A stretch of DNA of 47,966 bases from DATJPR01 sp035506295 (GTDB taxonomy: Bacteria > Bacteroidota > Ignavibacteria > UBA10030 > UBA6906). The stretch covers positions 1 to 47,966 of the forward strand of contig DATJPR010000011.1 in NCBI GenBank assembly GCA_035506295.1, in the 5' to 3' direction. Positions 32,045 to 42,200 of the stretch are shown here, piece after piece (the first letter of the stretch is position 1; each line of letters opens with the position of its first letter). The translations under genes were made by a program, and so were the position numbers. The notes under the pieces were generated by a model. That model was not told where the DNA came from, did no database searches, and was given only the letters and a program-made list of their open reading frames with translations.

Positions 32045-33457
32045 TTATCGCGAATGGCTGTATCGCGGCGCGGTGGACTCGAGCCGCGAAGCAAGAAATG
32101 TCACCACATCCTCCAGGCGCATGCCGCGCGAGGCCTTCACGAGAACGACGTCGTTCTCCGAAACAAGCTCAGCAAGGTATTCCGCGAGCGCACTTTTCTG
32201 ATCGTAGTGGAACGCGCCGTCCTTCCCAAACGCGTCATGCATCTGCCGCGCCAGCTCACCGTACGTCAGAAGGTAGTCGACGCCCAATGTCTTCGCTTCT
32301 TCGCCGACGGCGCGATGTTCGTCAGGGCCCCGCGCTCCGAGCTCCCGCATGTCGCCCAACACCGCAATACACTTTCCGCCCCGACGCGAAGCGATGAGCG
32401 TTGTGAGCGCCGCGAGCATCGAGTCGGGGTTCGCGTTGTAGGTGTCATTGAGAATCGTGACTCCACCGACCTCCACGACCTCCATCCGTTTGCCCGCAGG
32501 CCGGAACCCTTCCAGCGCGGCTTTGATGCGCGAAGGCGGCACGCGAAAGGCCGCCCCAACGGCGGCTGCGGCAAGGGCATTGTGGGCATGGTGATCGCCC
32601 GGAATGCCGAGGTTGACCCGGATGGCCTTGCGGAGCAAGCCCCCTGAAATTTCAAGCACGGCGCAGTTCGACGCCGCGTGGTCGACGATCCGGCCGCGAA
32701 TTTTCGCCCCGTGCTTCATGCCGAACGTGACGTTCCGCAAGCCTCGCGCGGCTCTGCGCTTCAGTCGGTCGTCATCGTAATTGATGAACGCTGTTGATCC
32801 TTTCCGCGGAAGGCGCCGGAACAATGTCGTTTCCTCTTCTTCCACTCCCTCGACGCTCCCGAAGAACTCGAGGTGTTCTCTCCCAATGTTGGTGATCAGT
32901 CCCATCGTCGGGAGCGCGATCGAGCATAGGAGCTCCAGTTCGCCGGGGTGATTCGTTCCCATCTCGATGACCGCGATATCGTGCTTCTTGTCCATCCTGA
33001 ACAGCGTCTGCGGCACGCCGATATGATTGTTCAGGTTTCCTTCGGTGCTCACGACGTTATATGTCGTGGAGAGCACCGCGGTGATCATCTCTTTCGTCGT
33101 CGTCTTCCCGTTGCTCCCGGCGATTGCGAGCACGGGGATGGCGAACTTCTTGCGGTATGTGTTCGCCAGTTCCCCCAGCGATGCCGTGGTGTCATCGACG
33201 AGCAACAACGGCATGGCAGAAGCGACAGATCCTGCGCCCTGGGTGTCCACGATCGCCGCGAGTGCGCCATGTTCGTACGCCGTGTCGACAAACTTATGAC
33301 CGTCGTAACGCTCGCCCCTCAGCGCGACAAAGAGATCGCCGGGCTTCACGGATCGCGAATCCGACGATACGCCGCTGAAGGTCCGCCCCTTCAACGAGGC
33401 AAACAGCCGCTCTTCCCGGTGAGGAAGCCGAAGAACATCCTTGGGCGATAGTCGCAC
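32045..33457 (-). CDS. murF: UDP-MurNAc-tripeptide--D-alanyl-D-alanine ligase
   Basis: 470 aa from GTG 33457. MurF attaches D-Ala-D-Ala to complete the pentapeptide stem. SSDSRSVKPGDLFVALRGERYDGHKF (31-56) is the Mur N-domain, GSNGKTTTKEM (114-124) the ATP loop in its MurF form, EMGTNHPGELELL and ITNIGREHLEFFGS the active-site segments, and VTILNDTYNANPDSMLAAL the C-terminal domain signature, where DTYNANPDS is diagnostic of MurF. It lies 15 nt after the murE stop. A GTG start with no nearby ATG is used. Confidence 0.97.
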   Translation of the reverse strand: MRLSPKDVLRLPHREERLFASLKGRTFSGVSSDSRSVKPGDLFVALRGERYDGHKFVDTAYEHGALAAIVDTQGAGSVASAMPLLLVDDTTASLGELANTYRKKFAIPVLAIAGSNGKTTTKEMITAVLSTTYNVVSTEGNLNNHIGVPQTLFRMDKKHDIAVIEMGTNHPGELELLCSIALPTMGLITNIGREHLEFFGSVEGVEEEETTLFRRLPRKGSTAFINYDDDRLKRRAARGLRNVTFGMKHGAKIRGRIVDHAASNCAVLEISGGLLRKAIRVNLGIPGDHHAHNALAAAAVGAAFRVPPSRIKAALEGFRPAGKRMEVVEVGGVTILNDTYNANPDSMLAALTTLIASRRGGKCIAVLGDMRELGARGPDEHRAVGEEAKTLGVDYLLTYGELARQMHDAFGKDGAFHYDQKSALAEYLAELVSENDVVLVKASRGMRLEDVVTFLASRLESTAPRYSHSR

Positions 33458-33472
33458 GATCGAAACGCCGCC

Positions 33473-34975
33473 TTACCGTTTGTGCCAGCGTTGCACTTCC
33501 TCGTGGTCGTCGAAGTGGACCTTCTCTTTTCCGATGACCTGATAGTCTTCATGACCTTTCCCGGCGAGAAGAACGATGTCGCCCTTCCGCGCTTCTTCGA
33601 GCGCGTTCGCGATGGCCGTTCTCCTGTCGGCATACCTGCGGACGTTCGACGCTGCGGGAACACCCGCAAAGATTTCGTCCAGGATCTTCTCGGGATCTTC
33701 CGTCCGCGGGTTGTCGGAGGTCGCGATGGCGACATCGCTCAGCGTGGCCGCGATCGATCCCATGATCGGCCGCTTGGTTCTGTCCCTGTCACCGCCGCAG
33801 CCGAAGACCGTGATGATTCTTCCTCCGGTTCCCTTCGGGAGAAGCTCCCGGATTGCGCGGAGGCATTTCTCCAGCGCGTCGGGTGTATGGGCATAGTCGA
33901 TGATCACGCTCCAACCCGCCGCCATCGGGATCTTTTCAAACCGGCCCCGTACCGGCTCCATCTGCTCGACGGCCTCGATGATCGTCCGGTGGTCGATCCC
34001 CAGGGCGACCGCACACGATGTCGCCGCGAGCACGTTCTCCACATTGAATCGTCCCGTGAGACGCGAGCGCAATGCCATCGTCTTGCCCGCATGGTGCACC
34101 GCCATTTCGATCCCGCCGACGCTCATCGTGATGTTGTCCGCCACGACATCCGCGCCGGGCACGACGCCATACGTCAGCACGCGCGCTGTCAGCCCTTTGA
34201 TCATCTCCGCTCCCCGGGGATCGTCCCGGTTCACGACCGCCCATGCGTCCTCGCCGAGCGAGAGGAACAATTTCCGTTTTGCCTGGAAGTACTCGTCCAT
34301 CGTGTGATGGAAATCCAGGTGATCCTGCGTCAGGTTGGTGAAGACCCCGGCCGCAAATTTCAATCCTTCGACCCGGTGCAGGGCGAGGGAGTGCGACGAC
34401 ACTTCCATCACCGCCGCACGGCATCCGTGCGCGGACATTTCCCTCAGCAACGCGTTGAGCTCGAGAGCCTCCGGGGTCGTGTGGGTCGCCGGCACGACGC
34501 GGTCGCCCGTGTGATAGGCAATCGTTCCGATGAGCCCTGTTTTCTTCCCGGCGTGCTCAAGGATAGACCGGATGATGTGCGTGGTCGTGGTCTTGCCGTT
34601 TGTCCCTGTCACCCCGACCACGGTCAGATCCTCGGACGGATGACCGTAGAAGTTCGCCGACATGCCGGCGAGCGCTTTCCGGGTGTCCGGGACCACAATC
34701 TTGAAGACATTCGAGTGCAGGAAGTACGGATCAGGAAGCACGGCGTCATCCTGCACCACCACGGCGATCGCGCCCTGCTCTATTGCCCGTTCCAGAAACG
34801 CATGACCATCGGTCGTTGTGCCGTGGATCGCGACGAAGAGATCTTCCTTCCCGACCTTCCTCGAATCATACTGGATGCTGCTGATCGAGATGTCCTGCGT
34901 CAGCGCCATCTTCCCGAAATACGCCGAGAAGAGCTTGATCACGTGCACGCCCTTGAGCAGTTCTGCAAGTACCAT
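33473..34975 (-). CDS. murE: UDP-MurNAc-Ala-Glu--meso-diaminopimelate ligase
   Basis: 500 aa from ATG 34975; upstream codons overlap the ftsI gene region and are not MurE-like. MurE adds the third stem residue. SSIQYDSRKVGKEDLFVAIHG (32-52), GTNGKTTTTHII (124-135), VSSHSLALHRVEGLKFAAGVFTNLTQDHLDFH and TVFGCGGDRDRTKRPIMG are family motifs. SDNPRTEDP is the specificity motif in which Asn and Arg bind meso-A2pm; lysine-type enzymes carry other residues there. This points to a DAP-type peptidoglycan, as in Gram-negative bacteria. A 19-nt gap separates it from ftsI. Confidence 0.97.
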   Translation of the reverse strand: MVLAELLKGVHVIKLFSAYFGKMALTQDISISSIQYDSRKVGKEDLFVAIHGTTTDGHAFLERAIEQGAIAVVVQDDAVLPDPYFLHSNVFKIVVPDTRKALAGMSANFYGHPSEDLTVVGVTGTNGKTTTTHIIRSILEHAGKKTGLIGTIAYHTGDRVVPATHTTPEALELNALLREMSAHGCRAAVMEVSSHSLALHRVEGLKFAAGVFTNLTQDHLDFHHTMDEYFQAKRKLFLSLGEDAWAVVNRDDPRGAEMIKGLTARVLTYGVVPGADVVADNITMSVGGIEMAVHHAGKTMALRSRLTGRFNVENVLAATSCAVALGIDHRTIIEAVEQMEPVRGRFEKIPMAAGWSVIIDYAHTPDALEKCLRAIRELLPKGTGGRIITVFGCGGDRDRTKRPIMGSIAATLSDVAIATSDNPRTEDPEKILDEIFAGVPAASNVRRYADRRTAIANALEEARKGDIVLLAGKGHEDYQVIGKEKVHFDDHEEVQRWHKR

Positions 34976-34994
34976 GATGCATGCCCTGAGGGCG

Positions 34995-37175
34995 CTAGTT
35001 GATGAATCCCGTCCCCATGCGCGGGGCACACCGCACGAGCACGCGCGAACCCGGCCGCACCTGCGTACCCGGCGACGGGCTCTGCGCCGACACGACGCCT
35101 GAACCGACCAGCTGCCCGTCGAGCTGATTCGTCGCCAACCGGTTCATCGCTCTCCGCATGGAGAGGCCGTGCAGATCGGGGACGACCGTCATCCCTGCCT
35201 GCACCGTCGCCGCCTTGCCTCCGTTTGCGATGAGGCGCACATCCGATCCTTTTTCCACGTGCGTTCCGGGATCAGGACGCTCCTTGGTCACGATGTCGCC
35301 GCCCCCTTCGACGGACACATCATATCCCTGTCCGGTAAGAATCGCGCGCGCTGCGTCGACCGTCAGCATGGTGACGTCGGGAACAACCACGCCGCTTTCT
35401 GCAAGTGCGGCATTGTCCCTTCGCTCGAACCGTGCCGATGTCGCATAAATTTTCTGGGCGATTTCCTTGAAGATCGGCGCGCTTTGGGTCCCGCCCGTGT
35501 AGCCGCCGATGCGCGGATGGTCGAGCATGACCAGGCACACCACCCGGGGATCGTCCGCCGGGAAGAAGCCGACAAAGGACGCGGTGAAATTTCCGGTCTC
35601 GTATCGACCATCCACATATCGTCGCGAGGTCCCGGTTTTCCCCGCCACGGCCACGCCCGTGAGCTTTGCGCCGACGCCGGTGCCGCGTTGAACCACCCCT
35701 TCGAAGAAGGAGGTCAGCATTTTCGCCGTCTCCTTCGAGACCACGGTCCGGATGACTTCAGGCCTTTTTTCCGCCAGCACCTGCCCGCGGTCGTCCAGTA
35801 CCTCACGGATGAGGTATGGTTTCATCAGCGTGCCGTTGTTGGCCACTGCGGCGTAGGCGCAGGCGATCTGGATCGGCGTGACGCCCACCTCGTATCCGTA
35901 TGCCATCGAGTTCAGCGTCGCACCGGACCACTCGTCGGGGCGTTTCAGTTCGCCCCTGATTTCGGCCGGCAGGTCAATCCCGGTCTCGATGCCGAAGCCG
36001 TAGTTGCGCGCCATCGTGTAGAGGCGCTCGGCGCCGATGATGTTCGAGATTTTGGCGAACACAATATTGCTCGACACTTCCAGCGCTTCGCGGAACGTGA
36101 GCTCGGCGTACGGGTGCGTGTCGCTGATCAGCCGCGTCTTTCCCCTCCCCATGGCGACATGGTATTCGCCATTCTCCGCTGAGAACTTCTGGTCCGGTGA
36201 GACCAGGTGATGCTCGAGCGCTGCGGAGGCGGTGACAACCTTGAACACCGAGCCGGGCTCAAACATGTCCATGATCGCCCGATTTTTCATCGACTCGAGC
36301 GTCGCCGACGCCGGATCGTTGGGATCCATGCCCGGCAGACCCGCCATCGCAAGGATTTCCCCCGTCGCCGGATCGAGCATGACGACGATGCCGCCGTCCG
36401 CCTTCGCGCGTTCAACGCCCTTCCTCAGCTCTTCTTCCGCGATCGCCTGATAACTGACATCGATCGTAAGGACGATACTGCGGCCGTTGACCGGATCGAC
36501 TCGGGGGTTGTCCACGGAGGGCCGTCGACGCCCGAGGGCGTCCCGCCGCATGATCATGTATCCGTCGCGTCCCTGCAGCACATCATTGCACTCGAGCTCG
36601 AGGCCGCTGAGCCCCTTGTTGTCGATGTCGGTCAGCCCGATTACCTGTCCTGCCACCTGCTCATAATGATAGAGGCGGCGGGGCTCCTCGAGTTGAATGA
36701 GCCCATCGAGATTGGCAGCCGTGACTTCGCGCGCGGTTTGCGAACTCACCCTGCGCTCCAGCCAGACAAACCGTTTCCCGTCGTCCAGCTTTTCGGCGTA
36801 GTATTGCCGCGGATGGTTGAACACTTTCGTCAGACGGGCGACCAGCGCTCCTTCGTCCGACCCGAGCAACTTCGGATCGGCGGCGAGCGACACCGTCATG
36901 GTATTCGAGACGAGCAGCGTGCCGTTCCGGTCGTAGATATTGCCTCGCGCCGCGGGCAGTGGAACGCTCACTTCCGATTGATGCTTCGCAATGTCCTGGA
37001 ACGAGCGTGCCTCAAAGACCTGCACCTGCACAAGACGCAGGACGACGACGACAAACGCCAGCAGCAGGACGATCTTGACCCACATCATCCGGCGTCGGGC
37101 TTCGATCGTCGCCTTCACTGCCGGGTCGGCCTGTGCCGGCGACGCACTGCGCTCCTTCACGTGGCGCGGGTCCAT
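34995..37175 (-). CDS. ftsI: Division transpeptidase FtsI-type class B PBP with two PASTA domains
   Basis: 726 aa. Basic N terminus, one membrane helix (32-50, WVKIVLLLAFVVVVLRLVQ), dimerisation/pedestal region from LPAARGNIYDRNGTLL (73-88), then the transpeptidase: EPGSVFK (S309 nucleophile, K312), SSN (368-370) and KTGTS (513-517). Residues about 585-650 and 655-720 are two PASTA domains (VVPDVTMLTVDAARAIL..., VVPDLHGLSMRRAMNRL...). It cross-links septal peptidoglycan with FtsW. C-terminal PASTA modules are common in FCB-group and Gram-positive division PBPs but absent from E. coli FtsI. The start overlaps the ftsL stop by 1 nt (TGATG). Confidence 0.95.
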   Translation of the reverse strand: MDPRHVKERSASPAQADPAVKATIEARRRMMWVKIVLLLAFVVVVLRLVQVQVFEARSFQDIAKHQSEVSVPLPAARGNIYDRNGTLLVSNTMTVSLAADPKLLGSDEGALVARLTKVFNHPRQYYAEKLDDGKRFVWLERRVSSQTAREVTAANLDGLIQLEEPRRLYHYEQVAGQVIGLTDIDNKGLSGLELECNDVLQGRDGYMIMRRDALGRRRPSVDNPRVDPVNGRSIVLTIDVSYQAIAEEELRKGVERAKADGGIVVMLDPATGEILAMAGLPGMDPNDPASATLESMKNRAIMDMFEPGSVFKVVTASAALEHHLVSPDQKFSAENGEYHVAMGRGKTRLISDTHPYAELTFREALEVSSNIVFAKISNIIGAERLYTMARNYGFGIETGIDLPAEIRGELKRPDEWSGATLNSMAYGYEVGVTPIQIACAYAAVANNGTLMKPYLIREVLDDRGQVLAEKRPEVIRTVVSKETAKMLTSFFEGVVQRGTGVGAKLTGVAVAGKTGTSRRYVDGRYETGNFTASFVGFFPADDPRVVCLVMLDHPRIGGYTGGTQSAPIFKEIAQKIYATSARFERRDNAALAESGVVVPDVTMLTVDAARAILTGQGYDVSVEGGGDIVTKERPDPGTHVEKGSDVRLIANGGKAATVQAGMTVVPDLHGLSMRRAMNRLATNQLDGQLVGSGVVSAQSPSPGTQVRPGSRVLVRCAPRMGTGFIN

Positions 37176-37633
37176 CAGCGGTTCGTTACCCGTTGCAATG
37201 CGGACTCGTCAATGCTGAACCCCAACGGTTGTTCTTTCGGAAAGACGAGTCCCAGTTGTTCCGTCGCCGTCCGGCCGATGCGTTCCCACGACGATTTGCG
37301 ATTGATCTCGGCCCGGAGGGCGGCATTCGTGTTCTGGATCGCAGCGTAGCGCGCTTGCAGTTTCCCGATGTCGGAAGCCAGTTGATCGATCGTCAGAATA
37401 TTATTGACATAGAGGACGATCACCAGTGACAGGCTGAACAGGAGAACGATCGTATTGAAAGTAGAGAACCGGCGACGCGTGATGCGTTTGTTCAGCCGCG
37501 CGGGGGTAGGTCCCGCCGGCGTGGCGTTCTGCCTGTCGCCGCCGTAGATGTACCGCCGTTCGAGTGCGGGCTTTCGCTCTTCGTGCCGCTGCGCGTTCGC
37601 GCGATGAAGGAGCTCTTTGACGTCTTCGCTCAT
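37175..37633 (-). CDS. ftsL: FtsL-like division protein
   Basis: 152 aa from ATG 37633; a GTG 21 nt upstream is also in frame, without a ribosome-binding site. Cytoplasmic Arg/Glu-rich region (1-63), one membrane helix (FNTIVLLFSLSLVIVLYVNNIL, about 60-81) and a heptad-like helix (TIDQLASDIGKLQARYAAIQNTNAALRAEINRKS) that fits the FtsL coiled coil for pairing with a FtsB/DivIC partner; it ends in ERIGRTATEQLGLVFP. It bridges FtsQ with FtsW/FtsI. Sequence alone is too variable for proof; position between rsmH and ftsI and topology support it. Confidence 0.85.
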   Translation of the reverse strand: MSEDVKELLHRANAQRHEERKPALERRYIYGGDRQNATPAGPTPARLNKRITRRRFSTFNTIVLLFSLSLVIVLYVNNILTIDQLASDIGKLQARYAAIQNTNAALRAEINRKSSWERIGRTATEQLGLVFPKEQPLGFSIDESALQRVTNR

Positions 37634-37681
37634 GCGGGGTTCACGTCCTGACACAATCCCGACAACACCACACTGTTGCCT

Positions 37682-38656
37682 TCACTCTCCGGAGGCCTGC
37701 GCCTGTCGGACACGTTCTGCAACCCGAAGTTTCGCGCTCCTGGAACGCGGGTTCGCGCGCTGTTCTTCCTCAGAGGGAAGAACCGGATGTTTGGTGACCG
37801 TGGCGAGCACGGCGACTTTGGGCGTATCCGGCACCAGCTTGTTGCCCGACGGCGTCACGGTCGCCGACAGTCGCCGGAAGGACTCCTTGACAATGCGGTC
37901 TTCGAGTGAATGATAGGAAATGACGGCGATGCGTCCTCCCGGCGCGAGCATTGCCGCTCCGTCGTCGATCGCCTGCCGCAGCGCGTCGAGTTCCTGGTTC
38001 ACTTCAATGCGGACAGCCTGAAAGACGCGGGCCAGTGTCTTCAGAAGAAAATGACGGCCGACCGCCCGTTCAACCGCTTCAGCGAGCCGGCCCGTGGTTT
38101 GGACCGGACGCGCTTGGACAATTCTCCGCGCAATGGCGCGTGAGGCCCGCTCCTCTCCGAACCTGAACAAAATGTCGGCGAGCCGGGCCTCGTCGTACGT
38201 ATTGATGACATCGGCGGCGCTGAACGACTGCTGCCGGTCGAAACGCATGTCCAGCGGCGCATCGGCCTGGAAACTGAAGCCACGTTCTGTGGTATCAATC
38301 TGGTGAGAGGAAACGCCGAGATCCAGGAGAATGCCCGCGGGGCGCCGCGGGCTGACCGATGGAACCATCGAACGCATCGTGCGGAAGTTCGCCCGGACGA
38401 AGCGCACCCGTGAACAGTGCTGAAGCCTCACCCGGGCTGATGCCAGCGCTTCATCATCCGCGTCCATGCAGAGAATCTCCCCGTCACCGTCGAGCATCCC
38501 GCACATGCGGGCCGCATGCCCCCCGCCGCCTGTCGTCCCGTCTACGTACAACCCTTCACGGTCGGTCATGAGGAACTTCATTACTTCATCACAAAGAACT
38601 GGTGTATGATACGAGGACCTGTCGTCCCCGGTGGGATGTTCGTCCGGGGTCTGCAT
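37682..38656 (-). CDS. rsmH: 16S rRNA (cytosine1402-N4)-methyltransferase
   Basis: 324 aa, ATG 38656, 8 nt after mraZ. RsmH (MraW) methylates N4 of C1402 in the ribosomal P site. YHTPVLCDEVMKFL (16-29) is the family start, VDGTTGGGGHAARM (38-51) binds SAM, LLDLGVSSHQIDTTERGFSF the Gly/Ser loop with RFDRQQSFSAADVINTY following, and GGRIAVISYHSLEDRIVKESF the C-terminal signature. The Arg-rich tail (RSRSAKLRVAERV) contacts rRNA in the family. Confidence 0.97.
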   Translation of the reverse strand: MQTPDEHPTGDDRSSYHTPVLCDEVMKFLMTDREGLYVDGTTGGGGHAARMCGMLDGDGEILCMDADDEALASARVRLQHCSRVRFVRANFRTMRSMVPSVSPRRPAGILLDLGVSSHQIDTTERGFSFQADAPLDMRFDRQQSFSAADVINTYDEARLADILFRFGEERASRAIARRIVQARPVQTTGRLAEAVERAVGRHFLLKTLARVFQAVRIEVNQELDALRQAIDDGAAMLAPGGRIAVISYHSLEDRIVKESFRRLSATVTPSGNKLVPDTPKVAVLATVTKHPVLPSEEEQRANPRSRSAKLRVAERVRQAQASGE

Positions 38657-38664
38657 GCCGCACG

Positions 38665-39108
38665 CTACTGTTGGAACACCGTCTGCGCGACGGTTTCGTA
38701 ACTCTCAGGTTGCCCCTGTTGATACTCTTCGAACTTTTTCGGATTCCAGATCTCGATGCGTTCGAGCACACCGACGATCAGCGCTTCGTTTTCGATCCCG
38801 GCGATCTGGAGAAGCTCCCGGGGTATGGTCAGCCGCGCCTGACCGTCGAGCTGAAGTTCGGTGGCATACTGACAGAGAGTGCGCGTGAAAAATCTCTGCT
38901 TCGGGTTCGTACTGGAGAGCTGTCGGATGGAAGCCTCAAGCTTCACCCACTCGTCGAGTGGATAGATGAAGATGCAGTTGTCGTACCCGCGCGTGACGAC
39001 GAACAGATCGTTCGCCTCCGGCGAGACATACTTCCGAAGTTTCGCGGGGAGATTGACGCGTCCCTTGCTATCGACGGAGTAGAGATATGAACCTTTGAAC
39101 GACGACAT
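38665..39108 (-). CDS. mraZ: Transcriptional regulator MraZ
   Basis: 147 aa, ATG 39108 with GAGG 5 nt upstream. First gene of the dcw cluster. Two SpoVT-AbrB-like halves: FKGSYLYSVDSKGRVNLPAKLRKYV (4-28) and ATELQLDGQARLTIPRELLQIAGIENEALIVGVLERIEIWNP (about 82-123). MraZ binds tandem TGGGN boxes 10 bp apart in its own promoter and represses the cluster in the bacteria studied. Such boxes lie directly in front of this gene. It may also have a chaperone-independent role in rRNA-methylation balance through RsmH, its neighbour, but that is only known elsewhere. Confidence 0.95.
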   Translation of the reverse strand: MSSFKGSYLYSVDSKGRVNLPAKLRKYVSPEANDLFVVTRGYDNCIFIYPLDEWVKLEASIRQLSSTNPKQRFFTRTLCQYATELQLDGQARLTIPRELLQIAGIENEALIVGVLERIEIWNPKKFEEYQQGQPESYETVAQTVFQQ

Positions 39109-39166
39109 GCATCCTCGTCAAAAAAAGGGGACGACCCACCACTCGAACGTGCGAAGGAGGTCTGAA

Positions 39167-39194
39167 GCCCCACTTTTCCCCACTTCTCCCCCCA
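39167..39194 (-). promoter_or_regulatory. MraZ operator boxes (three repeats at 10-bp spacing)
   Basis: On the minus strand, GTGGGGA (39177-39183) and GTGGGGC (39167-39173) are exactly 10 bp apart, preceded by a third, degenerate GGGGGGA (39187-39193) at the same spacing. This matches the tandem TGGGN/5-nt-spacer array that MraZ recognises in E. coli and Mycoplasma. The boxes lie just downstream of the promoter -10 element. Confidence 0.65.
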
Positions 39195-39195
39195 T

Positions 39196-39228
39196 AAGTT
39201 AGGGAAAAGACTCTCAAAGTCAAGTCAA
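39196..39228 (-). promoter_or_regulatory. mraZ promoter
   Basis: TTGACT (39218-39223) is followed by a 16-nt spacer and TAACTT (39196-39201); a second TTGACT lies one step upstream (39223-39228). The -35 match is five of six, the -10 is weak. Transcription would start within or next to the MraZ boxes, a fitting arrangement for repression. It would drive the whole dcw cluster. Confidence 0.5.
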
Positions 39229-39245
39229 CTGTTCCGCGAAGTCTG

Positions 39246-42200
39246 CTACTTCTCAGCAGTTACGGAGAGGCGGCGCGATTCGAGATCGTGGAGAAGCCGG
39301 GTGAGAACCTGCAGGGTATGGGAGAGAAGTGAGGTGGGGTCGACAAGCGCCGGAAACTTCGCCAGGAAGGTGAGCGAGCTTCCTTCCTGACGCAGTCCGC
39401 CCACGCCGCCGGACATGTGTGAGATGGAGGTCATAAGAAGCTGAAAGTCGTCGCTTTCATAAAAACGGGTGTCGGACTCCGGGGGAAATTCCGCTTCGAA
39501 CTCGGTCTCCGAGATCCTCACGCGGCGGAAGCCGAGCGCGCCTGCGGTCAGCCTGATGCGCACAACGTCATACAGAAGCTCGACTTCCGGGGGCGGTGCT
39601 CCAAATCGATCGACGAGCTCCTCGGCAATTTCCTTGAGTTGTTCTTCCTTCTCAAGCCCGTAGAGCCGCCGATAGGTGGCAAGCCGCTCGGTGTCGTTCG
39701 CAATATACTGATCGGGAATAAGTGCGTTGACATCCGCCTCGACGACAACATCGTCGCGCCGCTGTTGGCGGGGCTCATGCTGAAAGAGCTCCTGGAACTC
39801 TTCCTCCTTCAACTCCTGCACCGCCTCCTCGAGGACCCGCGTGTATGTTTCGAAGCCCATGGTTTCGATGAATCCGCTTTGTTCGCCGCCAAGGAGGTTG
39901 CCCGCGCCGCGAATTTCCAGGTCGCGCATGGCAAGATTGAACCCCGATCCGAGCTCATTGAATTCCTCGAGCGCCTGCAGTCGTTGCAGCGTCGGCCGCG
40001 GAAGGATCGAGATCGGCGGGGTGATCAAGTATGCGTACGCCTGCACATTGGACCGTCCCACACGGCCGCGCAACTGATACAGCTCCGCCATTCCGAACCG
40101 GTCGGCACGGTTGACAATGATGGTGTTCACGCTCGGGATGTCCAGTCCCGATTCAATGATCTTCGTCGCGACGAGCACATCGAATTTCCGCTCGAGAAAA
40201 TCCATCATGACATTTTCGAGTTCGTGCGCCTTCATCTGGCCATGGGCGGAGTGCATCCGGACACCGGGTAGGAGCTCCCGGAGCCGAAGGAGGACCTCAT
40301 CCATGTTCTGGACACGGTCGTGGACAAAATACACTTGCCCGCCCCGTGAGAGCTCCCGCATCACCGCCTCGCGGATCAGCTGATCGTTCCACTGAAGAAT
40401 CTCCGTCATGATCGGCAGACGGTTGCGCGGCGCAGTGGCAATGATCGAAAGATCGCGCGCGCCCATCAGCGAAAAATGCAGGGTGCGCGGGATCGGCGTC
40501 GCCGTGAGCGCAAGCGTGTCCACTTCCGTCCTCAACATGCGGAGCTTCTCCTTCGCAGCGACGCCGAAGCGGTGCTCCTCATCGACAATGAGCAGCCCGA
40601 GATTTTTGAACGCGACATCTTTCGAGAGAAGCCGGTGCGTGCCGATGACAATGTCGACGCGCCCCTCGCGCAGGTCGGCGAGAATTTTGATCTGCTCCTT
40701 TTTCGATTTGAACCGCGAGAGCACGTCGACCCGGACAGCGTACCGCGAGGTTCTGTCCAGAAATGTGTGGTAATGTTGCACCGCGAGAATGGTCGTCGGC
40801 ACGAGCAGTGCCACCTGTGTTCCATCGGCCACTGCTTTGAAAGCAGCCCGCACCGCGACCTCGGTCTTCCCGAACCCGACATCGCCGCAAATCAGTCGGT
40901 CCATCGGCGCGGGGGATTCCATATCCACCTTCACGTCTTTCGTCGCCTTCGCCTGATCGAAGGTGTCTTCATACATAAAGGAGGCCTCGAGCTCATGCTG
41001 CCATGGCGTATCGATCGCAAAGGCGTGGCCTGTCGTATGCTTCCGTTTCGCGTAGAGCCTGATCAGGTCCCGCGCGATGTCCTTGACTCTTGCCTTGACG
41101 CGGGACTTCAGCTTGTCCCATTCGTTGCTGCCGAGGCGGTTGAGTTTCGGAAGGTGCCCTTCTTTCGACGAGTACTTCTGGAGACGGCTGATGTAATTCA
41201 GGTTGACGTACAGCATGTCGTTGCCGTCGTACTGGACGGAGACAACTTCCTGTTCTGCGTTGCGGACCTGGATCCGTTTCAATCCGATGAAGCGCCCGAT
41301 CCCGTAGTCTTTGTGGACGACATAGTCGCCGCGCTTCAGCTGTTGAAATTCTTTCTGAGACAGTCCCTTGAATCGCGGCGTGCGCCGCTTCCCCCGGCGG
41401 CGGAGGCGGCCAAAGATCTGATGCTCGGTGTAGACCGCGATGGACCGTGATGGCAGAGCGAAACCGGCGTGGAGCGAATCCAGCGAGAAGTCGATGCGTT
41501 GGAGATCCAGCGTTGCGGTCTCGTCGTCGCCGTTGCCGGACGCATCGGGCGTAGAGAGGAGTTCCTTCAGCCGGCTCATTTCGCCATGGCCGTCGCACAG
41601 GAGCGACACTCGATAGTTCTTCTCCAGCAGTTCGATCAGGTGCGTCCGGAGGATTTTGACGCTGCCGTTAAAGGACGGCTGGGAGATCCCGTTGAAGTCC
41701 GTGGTTCCTTCGCCTGAAAACCCGGTGACCTGTACCTGCGGAAAGGCTGCTATCCCCGCGAGAGCTTCATCGGCGTCCTGTGCCTCGACGCCCGCGGGGG
41801 ACGGGTGCGCGAGTGTTTGCCGGATCGCGTCCGGCTCGTCGAGAATGATCAGCGTCGACGGTGAGAGGTATTCATGAAGACGATTCGTCGGGCTATCCCC
41901 GTCGCCCCGGGCGCGATAGAGGTCCGGCACAATAACGGCTATCAAAAGATCCTTGATCGATCGTTGGGAGAGGGGATCGAACTGCCGGAGCGACTCAACG
42001 GCGTCACCGGAAAACTCCATCCTGATCGGGGCTTCGCTGCCGAACGGGAAGACGTCGATGATCCCTCCCCGCAAGGCGTAGTCGCCATGCACCTCGACGA
42101 AATCCTTTCGCTCAAACCCCAGGCGGTGCAGCGCCGAGCGGACATCGTCCAGCTCCATCGCTGCACCCGCTTCAACGGTCAGGGTGTCGACACGGACCGC

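Noticed and set aside
37155..37175. CACGTG-containing sequence as a third parS site
   Set aside because: Only the central palindrome matches; flanking bases differ from the TGTTNCACGTGAAACA consensus.
39202..39222. Small hairpin GACT...AGTC followed by TTTT as an mfd terminator
   Set aside because: Stem of only four pairs and overlapping the mraZ promoter; too weak.
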